Assembly (NCBI GenBank): GCA_035041965.1 | Contig: JAPYMA010000140.1 | Span: 1-64,000 of the forward strand | Length of the DNA: 64,000 nucleotides | Direction of reading: 5' to 3' | DNA from: Anisakis pegreffii | Lineage: Eukaryota > Nematoda > Chromadorea > Rhabditida > Anisakidae | Part shown: positions 24,638 to 36,415 of the stretch, piece after piece | Position numbering within the stretch: the first letter of the stretch is position 1 | Layout: each line of letters opens with the position of its first letter | The notes under the pieces: model-generated | Databases searched by the model: none | What the model saw: only the letters and a program-made list of their open reading frames with translations | What the model was told of the DNA's origin: nothing | Position numbers and translations under genes: made by a program

Positions 24638-25100
24638 ATGGAGGACGCTGTACCTACTTGTGCTTCTCGGAATTCGCTTTCGATGGACGACAATTTGACA
24701 ACGCAAAGCAAGTTAATAAGACGCTCAAATTTCAGAGAATATTTCGTGTCAAGAAATCGAAAACAAATTGCACGTTGTACGGTAGGTACCCTCTCCCATC
24801 ATAAATTTCATTATCGCAGTGCTGAATGGATTGTTGCTGCGATGAAGCGATGCGATTTCTAAATCAGCGATTGCTGTTGTTTTTTTTTTGGACGGATACG
24901 TGATCGAATCAAAGTACGAACCAGCACGGTGGCATGATATCCTTGTTCGTATCAAAAAATGCTATCATCCAATTTGCAACCATACAGCATGCAATCAACA
25001 TATGCGTAGATATAATCTGAAAATAAAAGTTGGCCCATTCGAATCGAGAAGAATAGCGCTCACTCAAAATCCTATTAAATCGCGTGTACGAATTGCATGA
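24638..25100 (+). CDS. unrecognised protein, two coding-like exons
   Basis: Block 1 (24638..24781) starts at an ATG and encodes 48 residues (LTTQSKLIRRSNFREYFVSR within a Ser/Arg-rich context), ending at a good donor, ACG|GTAGGT. Block 2 (about 24888..25100) is a 70-codon frame with DGYVIESKYEPARWHDILVR, then RIKKCYHPICNHTACNQHMR, then basic residues to a stop. The Cys/His spacing is suggestive of metal binding but fits no family I know. An acceptor for block 2 in matching phase was not found (AAATCAG near 24867 gives a different phase), so the join is unresolved. The composition is more protein-like than surrounding chance frames. Confidence 0.35.
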
Positions 25101-25434
25101 GGTTCCTGTTTACAGTTAATTTGGAGAGCAATTATCAGAGTACTTACCACACGCTTTTTGCAGTCACACAGTTGACTACAACGAACTGAGACAAGATTTG
25201 ATCGGTACACTGACTGATAAATCCTATGTTTTCGAATACCAGTACTCAAAATGAATGAAACAATACTTGGAAGAAACCGTTCTACCCCGTGAGTCGTCAA
25301 AACCCTAACATCTCTAAATTGCTCTGATTTTGCATTCAAAAATTTCAGAGTTCCTCGCTTGTGTCCTGGTCTATCGTTTTTAAATATACTGTTTTTTTTC
25401 TGGTCCTGTATTCCAATGAACTAGTAACAATAAC

Positions 25435-25537
25435 AATTGTGCTAATTTGCGTTGGAAACGGGGGACCATCTTGGCGGAAGGACTGCTAAAGTGATAGGAT
25501 TAAGATTTGGAGCAGATTGCTCATGCAGGCAGTCAAC
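25435..25537 (+). repeat. dispersed 102-bp repeat, copy A
   Basis: About 92% identical to 26738-26839 in the same orientation, beginning AATTGTGCTAATTTGCGTTG and ending at GCAGGCAGTCAAC. Differences are a few substitutions and one indel. Confidence 0.85.
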
Positions 25538-25904
25538 CACTTCTAGGGATTCATGATGATTTGGGATAAAACGGAGGTTCCCGCCTTTGGTAACCAGGAT
25601 ATGAGGCACCATAACTTCACTCTTTGTATGCAAACTCGTTAGGTCGAATAGAGATTGACCTTTCGGTTCTGGCTTTAGACAGTGGAGTTACACTGCTGTT
25701 CATTTATTCTGTTTATCAAAAAAACGTTTCAAACTGACAAAAAACATTTTGAATACGTGAACGACCCCTGCATGATCATCCAAAACTCATGGTAACCCAG
25801 TTGAACTCACAGTTAGAAAGTTGGTTCGACCTCAGTTCGTCCCAAAATTCCATTCCCAAATCAAAGCACAGTTGAATCAGTTCAAAATAAATAGATTTGT
25901 TTGA

Positions 25905-25955
25905 GTCGACTCAATTCTTTGAAATTGTCGAACAATTTCAAAGAATTGAGTCGAC
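25905..25955. repeat. perfect 51-bp palindrome
   Basis: A 24-base arm starting GTCGACTCAATTC (25905-25928), a 3-base centre CGA, and the exact complement at 25932-25955. No mismatch. It could extrude as a cruciform. Confidence 0.9.
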
Positions 25956-26169
25956 AGTATACATGGAATAGAAACATCGCTAGGTACAACAAGGACTCGA
26001 ATGTTTTACGGTGTACTGCGATTCATTAAAAAATATGACATTCGAATTATCATTATTTTCATAATTAATTAATAATATCAGTGAAAGTGAAAACAAAAAG
26101 AAGCAATGGGGAAATTGGCCGTATTAATTCCAATCACCAAAATAAGGAAGGTATTTAGAATAAAGAAAT

Positions 26170-26358
26170 AACAATCATAGTAATGATAATAATAATAATA
26201 ATGATAATAATAATAATAATAATAATAACAATAATAATAATAATAATAGTAATAATAATAACAATAATAATAATATAATATAATATAATTATAATAATAG
26301 CAACAACAATAATAATAACAATAATAAGCGATAATAATAATAACAAATGATAATAATA

Positions 26359-26408
<50 letters not shown>

Positions 26409-26415
26409 TAATAAT
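26170..26415. repeat. AAT/ATA microsatellite, about 245 bp
   Basis: Long run of (AAT)n with occasional AAC, AAG and ATAATATAAT interruptions. The isoleucine-rich frame on the minus strand is an artefact of this repeat. Confidence 0.95.
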
Positions 26416-26689
26416 TTTAATCACAATGATAATTGCAGCAATGATAAATGTCATTACGATGCATAATACATGTGAAAAGAGTTACATTGCGAGTAATCGC
26501 AGCAATACTAACAACCGCAATTGATAGGGAAAACCTAAGCTTCAACTGAGTTGGAAAAATCTTCGTTTTTGCCTGTTGCTGAAACGAAAACAGCTTAACG
26601 TAAACCCCGTTCATTAACAACTTTAATAGTCAAAAAACAGCAATGATATAAAAGTTCGCTATTTCTAAAACTACATTCCGAGCATTTCA

Positions 26690-26990
26690 GAAGAATTCAG
26701 TTTAATTCAATAATCGCTTATGCTAATTTAATTCAATAATTGTGCTAATTTGCGTTGGAAACGGGGATCATCTTGGCGGAAAGACTGCTAAGCTGATAGG
26801 ATTAAGATTTGGAGGAAATTGCCCATGCAGGCAGTCAACTAATCACATACGAGTAATACAGTTTAACTGAATAACTGCTGGCTTCAAACTCACTTCAATG
26901 CAATTTAATTCAATAAGTGCTTACTTTGAACTCACTTCAGTTCTATCTAATTCAATAACTGATTACTTCAGACCCACTTCATCAATTCAT
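26690..26990 (+). repeat. degenerate ~45-bp tandem array interrupted by the 102-bp repeat
   Basis: Units contain TTTAATTCAATAA followed by TGCTTACTT and an ACTCACTTCA segment, recurring at about 43-48 bases. The 102-bp repeat at 26738-26839 splits the array. Confidence 0.6.
26738..26839 (+). repeat. dispersed 102-bp repeat, copy B
   Basis: Second copy of the element at 25435-25537, same orientation, about 1.3 kb downstream. It sits inside a tandem array, which looks like an insertion. Confidence 0.85.
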
Positions 26991-26999
26991 TTGATTCCA

Positions 27000-29900
27000 A
27001 AAATGGCGTGATAGTCACAGTCGTTGAGAATTTTTAGGAGCAGTTTCATGGTATTGTTAAAAATAAGATGAAACTCAACTCAGTGTGGTGATTAGAACAG
27101 GTCAGACCAACACTAACCAGCACCAACCGTTTTTCTGATGAAAATTTCGGTAACAGACGGAAATGTGAGGTTCAGCAATGCATTAAACTTATTCTGGAAA
27201 TTCTGTGATAAACGAGAGTAAAAATATCTTGCAAAAATAAAGTTAGATTCCAGCTGATTTTTTCGTTAGGGCTGTCGCAATTAATCACTAATCGCGAAAC
27301 TCGCATTCTAAAAACAGAAAAAAATAATACAAAAAATCACAATTTTCCTTCCCAAAACAAAATCATATTCAAAATTCAAAAATATTTTCAAATCAATATT
27401 CACGTTACCAATGCAAAATCATTTAAGCCAAAATATGCACCTATAGTATTCGTTTCCACTGCCTTAATTCAAATATCAAATTTTCACCTTCTGTCAATCA
27501 TATATGTTAAATTTATATCATAAAAATTCCTTTAAATCAATTACAACCAATCTGTTCAGTCCATTCCCTCTCCAAATAACCTTATTTGCTTTACAAATCA
27601 CTTTATGTATTCATTTTATGTATTATGGTCATTCGAATAGATGTTTCAATCGTATGATACGTTCGCGTGATTGTCATTGTTCATTGTTGTCATGGTTTAA
27701 TTACCGAAGTTTGAGGTGGAGAACAGATTCAATCCAAGCAAGTCGCTAAATTCGATACAAGTTCAAAGAATGCAAAGCCAATTGATCAATTCCAAATTGT
27801 ACAATCTGCGACCGTCAATGTACCGACCTCAAACTAATACTCGTTACAATCTTGTCATTATTCAATATTGAGTGTTATTCTGAAGTATCAACAAGTAACC
27901 GTCATCAATCCAACTCGTGCGGAAACTTATCAAATCATTTCATCATCGCCGTCACAGTCCATGTACATGACCCCTCATTTCAAGCGGCTCGCAGTATCCT
28001 TTAAACCAAAACAACCCACGTCTCGACATCAACATAACCCTTTCTGTCCACACTGTGATCCTACATAAGGGTGCACTCCTTGATCAAGTCCAACGATACA
28101 TCTCTAACCAAACCATCCCACTAAACAACTGCGATCAACCGTCAACATACGCCTCATCCGTCAACACATCAGGAATGGTATTGTGTTCAGTTAGTTATTT
28201 ATTGTAAATTGTGTCAAGCAAGATCCAAATTGGTTCATCAAAGCTGTTTCTCAGTCATTCATTTACGTGAATATCGATTCAATTGAAGGTCATAAAGTCA
28301 ACCAAAATCTAATCTTACCTAGAACAATAGATCGCGTTACATTTATAAATATATATTCATCACTGTACATATTTCTCATTTAAATTTCATTATTCATATT
28401 TCTTTCATATTCATTATTCATATTCCTTCATTCGTCATTCATAATTCACGTTTCATTTTTAATCCATATTTCTACCATTCATATTATTTATCTCATCAAT
28501 ATTTGCTATTATAGTCAAATAATAGTAACAAGGGCTTAGGTACATCCTAGGCTTCAGTTGAAGTTCAGGAAGTAAATACGAGTGACGACGCGATTTTTGT
28601 TTTAAAGTTTATTTTGCCGTTGGAAAATTCTATCAGATGAGAATAAACAATATAAAAAGTTTCATCGGTCATCTATTGGTGATTTCAAACGATCGATCAA
28701 AACATTGTTGATCAACAACAATATCATTTCTCAATCTTCTCTAGTTTTTTTATCAAACGCATTCCATAAAATCTTTTACTTCAATATTATTACTTTGGCA
28801 ATCAAGTGATCACGCAACAAATATTATAAATTCACTTATAATTACTTTAAATAATAAGAAACACACTAAATAATTAATATTTCAAAACAAATGTACTGCA
28901 TGTACATTCAACTCGTCCAGCAACGAAAATTTTTTATGACGTAGAATTTATAGCTTTAAACAACGAAATATTTTCGAAATTACTTCACATCACGAACGAA
29001 CACAATCGTTCGAATTAACAGAAATCGAAAGAAAAAGTGACATGCTCAGCTGGTCGCATAACTACAAAAATGTTTTTACCGTACAATAATTATCAGTTCA
29101 GCGATGGCCACATACGAACCAATATATACGAGTGATTCCATTATTTCATGTGTTTATCAAGACAAGTGATCATAACATGCCCTAACGTTTGAACACACTG
29201 GTGAAATGAGTAGGGGTGTCGTCTTCTTGAAGTCACTCAGAAAGTCCTTCATGGAGCTCTTGAAGCGGTTTGTGGAGTGTGGACATAACAGATCTGATCA
29301 ACGATTTTCTGAGCTGTTTTTTTAAAATTAGCTCCTAAGTGAAAGAAGATAATTTTTTTTGAGAAAAAAAATAGTCCAGAAAATGGGTTGATGGTTTTCA
29401 GTTAGCCTCTTCATTTTGCAATCATCTTCATTTTCATCCTGATGATGAAGATGATTGCAAAGTGAAAAAAAAGTCTTCAGTGGTTTCTACAGAATAGCAT
29501 CCTGATGAAGACGGTTGAAGTTATTGAAGCATTTTTATATTGCAATTATATTATCTTTAAATCAAATTTTAAGGTTGCCCTACTGCTATCACACAGCTAT
29601 TGCGCTGAAGAGGTTTCGAAGTTTTTTGATTATTGTTAAGCCTAAGCCAAAAAATTAATTCACGGCAGTGCAAAATGCAAGAAATGGTCATGAATGCGGC
29701 TTGTTATTGTTTACCAACTCACTTATTGATTATGTTTTTATTGTTTAATTCATGTTCATGCGGTATTCACAACAATTAGACTCACAAAAACAAATCAAAT
29801 TTTGCTTGAACATGTACTTACAGTAGCTCAGTTGCCATCTGCTTTCAATAGCTTAATACAGTGAACGTCATTTGGAATTTTGTTGTTGTCCATTTCACTA

Positions 29901-30780
29901 TTGGTTTTGAGGTTGCGTGGAGATTTTTTCACTAATACCAACAGTATCCATCTCAACGTATTGCTTCAGTTCAGTGTTGTGAACAGCTTGGTGAAAGTTC
30001 GAGCTGTGTTGTCGCACATGCTTATGGCATAGCTTTAGAATATTTTCTTTGTGGTAGAGTAGCTTAAAGCTGTATGCACTAAGTAGTTAACAAGCATTGT
30101 CCTAATCTATAGTTTCGATTGCAGTTGACTGAAATGATCCAAAATTAGAATCTTCTTGTATAGGACGAATGAAAGAGTCGGCAAGCGGAAATTGATCACT
30201 GGATCAGTGGTTTTCAATGGTGAACAATTGAGCAGATGCATTTCTTCTGATGCCACTTTCTTCGTGCCAAACTCACGTTTGTTTCCATATATTTCGTTAA
30301 CGCTGTTCATTAGCTATGATTGACAAAGTCAAATATACGCTGTCAAATCGAATTGAAATATACGGGGTCTCTATCAACTGAGAATCGACTGTGCCAATTC
30401 TAAACCCATTAAGAATTCGAACGAAACGATGAAATGAATCAACCGAAATAGTCAAATTATCATTTTGATCTTGTCATCGAGGTGACACTAACCTGAAGGC
30501 CTGCTTGTGTAAAAAACTGACTATCTCACGTATTGCAAGTTCACTAAAATCAACTGATCGTGAGCGTTGTTAAAAGCGCTTTAGCGCATTCACTCATCGT
30601 TACTTTTTGTTCCATTTCACTTGGCTTGTGATGTCAAACTACTCCAAAAAAATGTAATTGAAGAATTTCACCACATCTGATTATTACAATAATATGCAGG
30701 TAGAATACAGCAAAAAACTAATCGCAAATGATAATGATGATTGAAAAAATGAAAATCACAAAGAACTAATAGATCAGAGC
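27000..30780. other. long gene-poor AT-rich stretch
   Basis: No supported gene. AT-rich with poly-T/poly-A tracts, simple TTCATATT-type repetition around 28380-28500, and one hairpin at 29415-29461. Confidence 0.35.
29415..29461. repeat. perfect hairpin, 17-bp arms
   Basis: TTTGCAATCATCTTCAT (29415-29431) pairs with 29445-29461, with a 13-base loop. The outer flanks pair only weakly. Confidence 0.7.
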
Positions 30781-30785
30781 AGAGT

Positions 30786-31977
30786 TTATTCAGGTGATTT
30801 GACTCTAGCTCTTGACGGCCTGACTGGTGCTTTGACGGCAGTCTTTTGATGATCATCGGTTGGCGAAAAATGATCATCAACAGCAGAATACGTTAGCATG
30901 ATTTCCTGAATGAGAGCACATTTTATTGAGATAACTGAACCGAATAAAATATTTTTGTGAGTAAGTTCCACTGGAGTTCCATTGGAGGAAAGAATTTCAA
31001 ATGAAAAACAAAGTTATCAGTCGTACTTATTTCCTATTATATTACTTCATTCGAAAAGTGTGCGTTTGCAAGCGTTTATAAACGAGCGAATAATTTGGGA
31101 TTAATTGAAGAGTCTTTTCAGCGCAAATTTGTATTCCAAGATAATCGATCCAATTTCTTCTTTTCTTGCAAAGTCAACGTTTTGAGAATTGCTTTTGTCG
31201 AGAAGTATCATTGCTTTTGCTTATCGACATTATCAATGATTTTGATTATTCACTTATTGGCAGTTTCAAGCAGCAGTATCACTGAATGTTCGATTGAATG
31301 TTAACGGAGGGATCAACTCAAAACAATAGAAAATGGAATACAAATCATCAGAAATTAGCGAGTGATCACTTCAAAACGTATTTTTTGAATTTGTACTTTT
31401 TTTATCACTTTGTATTTTTCGAATTTTAATGTTGATTTTGTTTTGCCAGTTCACCGATACATTCACCTACCTCAGACGCTTTCTTCAGTTTTGCAGCATA
31501 CGCTTCGGCCGCCCGCTGTCCTTGACAGATAATGTCGATACGTCTTAGAATATCCTCCCGTTCTCTCAAAAGCTTTTCGTTTCGTTCACGCAAGTCTTTT
31601 GACATTAAACGTAAACGTATCAACTCTTCCCGTTCCTCAAATAACAACCGTGCATCCACTTTTCTTCGATTCCATTTGGAATCAGTGTGCAGGAGAAAGC
31701 AAGCACTGATGAACTCAAATAATCAAAAGAAAGCATTTGGCTAGAATGATTAACCATATGCTGTTTCACTGCTAGTTTTATTATGTTGAATTTCAAAGAT
31801 TGCCATCCAACGTTGAACCAGCTATTACATTAACGTTCGAGGAAGGTTATCATGATCAAATTTTCACTCATTTTTCAATTTACTATAAAATACGCCGATA
31901 TTCCCAACAAAAGCTTAATTGCTTACTTGTATGCTAAGTGCATTCTTGACCTTCACATCCTCTTTATATTGCAGTAA
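30786..31977 (-). CDS. coiled-coil protein, C-terminal exons (gene not recognised)
   Basis: Last exon 30786..30905 (acceptor CTCATTCAG): EIMLTYSAVDDHFSPTDDHQ then a basic tail ending RVKSPE, 39 aa and stop; AATAAA overlaps the stop. The previous exon runs from about 31706 to a donor GAG|GTAGGT at about 31472 and joins in phase 0. It encodes a strongly helical charged segment (RRKVDARLLFEEREELIRL, then LRERNEKLLREREDILRR). A further upstream exon, 31927..31977 (acceptor TTTTTTCAG, donor CAA|GTAAGC), encodes LLQYKEDVKVKNALSIQ, in phase 0; its join to the helical exon is off by phase, so a small exon is probably missing. No domain beyond coiled coil is visible. 5' exons were not found. Confidence 0.5.
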
Positions 31978-32945
31978 CTGAAAAAACAATGCGCTCATTA
32001 AGATTAGAATATCGAACCTTGACGTTCATTACGAGAACGAATGTTTGATAATGATTGATGAGGGAAGTCGTTGAAGAGAGAATCAAGTGTACATTTCATT
32101 GAGGATGGCAAGCTCGGTACAAGCGAATTTCTTTTGAGAATTATTACAGCTACGCAGTGTGATGAACAAATTTAAATCAGTTTGTGAGTTCAGCTTTACC
32201 ATTGATTTTGTTTCGTTTTCTGACTGTAATTCAATTTTAATGGATCAATTTTAATTGATTTCGTCACATTTTTCTTGTTTTCTCCGATAAATCGAATTTT
32301 TTTGAATTAATTTTCAGCGTAAAATTTTTGCTTGCAACGACCATCATTAAAATGCTGTCGCATTCGTTTGAATAGAAGTGCGGAAGTTCCAGTTTTTTAC
32401 AGCTCAGTATGAAGGGCCTCATATTCAAATGAAAACGGAAAGGTCTTTATTCAAGGATGCACATTATTTTTGCAGAATTTCTGCTGCTAGATTCAGTGTA
32501 CATCTTGAACGAAACAACACTATTAGCGCCTGTTAAGAGAAAATGTATTTGTTCTATTCAAGGAGACTTTATATTCAGTAAGATGCAGTGCATCAATTTC
32601 TTACATAAATTAATTCCATCCTAGGCATACAGTTTGATCAGTTCTTCGAATGACAACTCATTGACCATAGCCGTCAGCGCACTGATAGAGCATTGTGAGT
32701 AAGATGATGCTATGCTCCAGCCTAATAACGTACGAATGAGGCTGGCGCTAGAGCAGATTTTACTTGTAAAAAGTACTCATTTATTTTCGCACTCTAGACG
32801 AGGTTTACAGAATGTGCGTTAACAGCCCCGTGGAGTGTTGGCATGATTCGATGATGACTGAGTGAATACTTCATGAATTCAAATAAGTGTAGATTTAAAT
32901 GAACCAGGAGAAACCAAAGAACCCATCTGGCCGTATGGAATAAAT

Positions 32946-33605
32946 TTGTTAGTAAAGCAATGCTGCAATGGAGCATTCCTGAATTACCTGTTCATAATTG
33001 TTGACGATTTGAACGTCGCCCCATTCGATATCAGCCTGTATTCGAACCGTGTCGGTACTAGTTACAAGACCGCTTCCTTTTTTACGAATTACCTCAACAA
33101 ATACTCATTATCTATCTCATCGAACTGCCTTATAGTTAGGTCGCAGCAACGAAAACAGCGTGCAAAACGCGTACATAGTTTCCTTATTCACGTTTTATGC
33201 TTTCATTTAGCGTAACACATTCCTTTTCATTACACTATCGGCTTGTACATAAATCTTTTCCAGACAAACTTGCATCTATACTAATGATATGAGAATGAAA
33301 AGGAAAATGAAGTCAGAACTGTTGGCTGACATTGACCGGGAATCCAGCAACAATGTAATAATTGTTGTTACTAAGGGCGTATGTTTTTGTGGCACCCGTC
33401 AAATCTCCTGTTCCATTTAACGACAGGATGCGGAACGAACACTGCAAATCAGCTGACCATTTTCCAGTCCATGGATCATTGTCAAAGACCAAATAAATGA
33501 ACAGAAATACACTGAAAAAGAAAGATCACTTAAATTTCACGAAACAAGCAAACACTTGCTTAGAATTCGATTAATCAAATAATTTTTTACGGTTAAACTG
33601 TTCAT
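32946..33605 (-). CDS. small secreted or signal-anchored protein (gene not recognised)
   Basis: Exon 1 (33556-33605) starts at ATG three bases after a GTTTTAG acceptor; donor AGCAA|GTGTTT. Exon 2 (33313-33511) follows a 44-base intron ending CTTTTTCAG and joins in phase. Together they encode an N-terminal hydrophobic segment (ILSNVFLFIYLVF) then DNDPWTGKWSADLQCSFRIL and a Gly/Asn/Tyr-rich stretch ending VNVSQQF, 82 aa if exon 2 runs to its stop. Another coding block on the same strand, 32988-33092 (acceptor TTGTTGAG, open to a stop at 32946), encodes TDTVRIQADIEWGDVQIVNN and joins in phase 0 if exon 2 is spliced at CCG|GTCAAT. So the protein may be longer. No family recognised. Confidence 0.45.
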
Positions 33606-33619
33606 CTACTAAAACGTTT

Positions 33620-34870
33620 GTTATCCTTTCCCTATGCTGATCATCTCTGTGCCATTGTTTGAGGAATTACGTTGTTTCCGTACTCTTTAATTTTTGATGA
33701 ACGTATAATATATTAACCACTATCACATTTTACCATTAATCTTGTCACGTTGGAAAGCATTTCATTAAAGTCTATATGCTATCTCAAATTATTAGTTTTG
33801 CATCATATTTTGTATTTCATTAGTATTTGACAATGCAGCAACATTCTCAATCCCATATTTCAATGCTCCTCTAGTTTCTGGGACCAGTGATTACTCGAAT
33901 GTTATTTGTCCTCTGAATGCAATATCCGTTCAGGATTTCCTTCTTATTATAGCCTCTGAGATGTGTGATTATCGATGAATACTGGATTACTCATTCACAA
34001 GAACGATTGATAATTGACGATTCAAGCATCGGATAGTGCTTGAATTCCATGGTTTTGAATATGAACTGTTTTGGTTGGGTTGTTGCAAATTTTAAAGCTC
34101 AATATTGTCACGTTCTGATGGAATTATTGAGTTTACTACCAATGAGAAATTGTTAGAGCCGTGCGAAAACAATGTAGAGACGCTTGTGATACTTCGGATT
34201 GATCATTACTTTTTTTTAAAGATTCTGGGGAAGGGTTGTTGAGCACGATCGTTGTCCTTCAATCATCCTCACTGACACAAAATGACGCTCAAAAGTGGTG
34301 CGAAAATAACTTGTAGCAAAGTGACTGCTGTTTCGGTCCATCGTATTTCAGGATGTCTTTGTGAACTTCATAGCAATCATCGAAAGTGTCGTATTCTACT
34401 TGTCAAATTAAAAGACATAAGCTCAGATTCAAATCCTGTGTGGTTCAAATTTACTCTTAACGCATGCAATTACGTGTAGCCGCTGCGTGGTTAAATCCTT
34501 CAGCAGATCAGTCTGCTCATTGATAGATGAATCATTCGCTTCGTTGTATACATGATTTTGTAGCTATTCCATAAACACTTGTAATCTTGTCTAATTTACA
34601 GTATTGAAAAGTCATTACAAAAGTCGATTCGCTGAACTTTATATTTCACGCAATTTCAGGTGATGCTGATAATCGAAGCCTTATTGCAAATGTCGATTGG
34701 TTTCTGAAATTCATATGAACTGATCCTTTCTGTAACTTCAACTAATCACGCACAATTGTCATGCTAGCTGTAAAGAACGGAGAATGCTGTAAAAACTGAA
34801 CTCATTCCTCATATGATTAATGCGACTCCTTTCTAAGGTAACCAGTGAAAAAGCCGATTCTGGAGCAAAG
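33620..34870. other. intergenic, no gene seen
   Basis: Only short unsupported frames on both strands. No clear repeats. Confidence 0.3.
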
Positions 34871-34882
34871 AAACAGGTCTAC

Positions 34883-35438
34883 CTGGAGTCTTCCATCCAC
34901 CACTTTCCTGAGGAACACCGAAAAAACCCTCCTACACTCTTCCCAAGAATAACCACATTAGCCGGTTAATTGCAACAAAATAAGCATACGAGACCCATGA
35001 ATAATGCACAGCATTATGAAACCGTCAATATGAACGTTTGAAAGCAAATTGCAGGAAAGCTGACTCACCCTTTCGATGCTCCGATTATATGAACTTTGAC
35101 CCGAAATCTAAGTCCTCTCGAAAGCTGCCATCCTCCAAAACGTGCTTCGGCATAGCGGAACTCTCCAAAGTTGACGATGTCGTAACGAACCTGGGTTCGG
35201 TTCTCTAATTCAGTCACTTGAACTTCCTTCAGGAAACGGTCTGCGGTGTACGGGTTTGGTGCTGCAAAGAAATCATTATGTGCAGCTGCTTTAGGCATCT
35301 ACTGCCGCAACGAGAACTTCAGCTCCTGTTTCAAGACAATCACTGATAAGTTTCTGATAATGTGGCTTCTGGAGCGAATACTGACCATCCACTAACCCTA
35401 CCATGAGGTGTACTTACATTTGTAATACGATCCATTTT
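34883..35438 (-). CDS. unrecognised protein, four coding-like exons
   Basis: The main exon, 35069..35261 (acceptor TTTCTTTGCAG, donor AAAGG|GTGAGT), encodes PNPYTADRFLKEVQVTELEN, then RYDIVNFGEFRYAEARFGGW, then LRFRVKVHIIGASKG; the alternating pattern suggests beta strands. It joins in phase to 34883..34907 (KVVDGRLQ), which may read on to a stop. Upstream exons are 35303..35368 (KPHYQKLISDCLETGAEVLV) and a 21-base microexon 35418..35438 containing an ATG (MDRITN), four bases after a TTGTTCAG acceptor. The 35303-35368 exon does not join the main exon in phase unless an internal donor (ATCA|GTGATT) is used. Could be one gene or two. No homologue recognised. Confidence 0.42.
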
Positions 35439-35460
35439 CTGAACAATAACATCCAATCGG

Positions 35461-35628
35461 TCACATTTTGTTCATGAATTTCATTTGAAGGCATGCTTTC
35501 GAGAATTTTGTAAGATAATTCCCGCAGAAAATTCTCTTGCAAGGAGAGATAAGTTTTCGTGAGGAAAATTCTCCGAAAATTTGAATATCAGCAAGTTGGA
35601 AAGCAAAAATAAATATGGCAATGTTCAT
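35461..35628 (-). CDS. candidate small cationic secreted peptide (55 aa)
   Basis: Single-exon frame. The ATG at 35628 lies 26 bases after a strong CTCTTTCAG acceptor. Hydrophobic start MNIAIFIFAFQLADI, then RKLISPCKRIFCGNYLTKFS and a Lys-rich end; three Cys and a net positive charge. An out-of-frame ATG (eight-codon uORF) precedes it. Signal-peptide-like, but the hydrophobic core is short. Nothing recognised. Confidence 0.3.
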   Translation of the reverse strand: MNIAIFIFAFQLADIQIFGEFSSRKLISPCKRIFCGNYLTKFSKACLQMKFMNKM

Positions 35629-35775
35629 TGTAATTTGAACAACGGATACATTCGCTGAAAGAGAACTGCAGCATTGCTTTCTGTGTGCAATCCGAAAGAT
35701 TCAAATTTTTTGCTATGTTGTTGAAGACAACCAACAACATACGAAGTAAATTTGAATCGTATCTATTCTTCATGA

Positions 35776-36415
35776 CTCACTTCGAAAGCACTTAATTTTC
35801 AAATGCTCCGCTAATTTTCATTATCTCATTCATTTTTGCTCGACGTTTTTCGAGCATTCCTTCGAACTGCTGCTGATACTTATCATTCATGACTCACTGC
35901 AAAATAAATTGTTTCATTTAATCAGTACATCGTCCACATATTCACATGTAACATTCGTTTTTTATCATTATCGCCTGCAAACAATCTCTAAGGTGCTGCA
36001 AAATGGTACTTGAATCGAACAAAATCAGTGAGAAGACGATATCGTGATCAAATGCATGATCAGCGGTTGTTCTCAACAAGAAAACGCATTCGAATATGTC
36101 ATTGAAATCACCATACAAAAGTTTCGTATCACCAACTGCCTTCCACGAAGCGGGATACGAAGTGGTAATATCGATTAAAGAGGTGAGATTTGCAGTGGTA
36201 ATTCAACAGTTGAATGGTTCCAGATGAAACGAATATTTTTCTCGACTGCATCAAATCAGCAATGTTGATGAGCGATAATATTCAGTTAGTTCGAAGTGAA
36301 GCGTTTAGTTTCAAATGCTCTCCTTGTTCGAACCATTATGCTCTTAATTTTTGTTCGATGTTTTCAAACATTCATTCGAACTGCTAACATCTACCATTCA
36401 CGACTCACGCCATTC
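35776..36415 (-). repeat. pair of diverged exon-like duplications
   Basis: 35776-35900 and 36301-36411 share many bases in the same order on the minus strand. The first encodes a 32-codon frame (NDKYQQQFEGMLEKRRAKMN), its ATG six bases after TTTTGCAG. The second shows the same pattern (QFE, MFENIEQKLRA) but with three stops, so it is a decayed copy. Confidence 0.45.

Noticed and set aside
26155..26454. 99-codon isoleucine-rich frame (minus)
   Set aside because: It is the AAT/ATA microsatellite read as ATT/ATA codons.
34400..34450. B-box-like GATTCAAATCC suggesting a tRNA
   Set aside because: No matching A-box or cloverleaf arms could be drawn around it.
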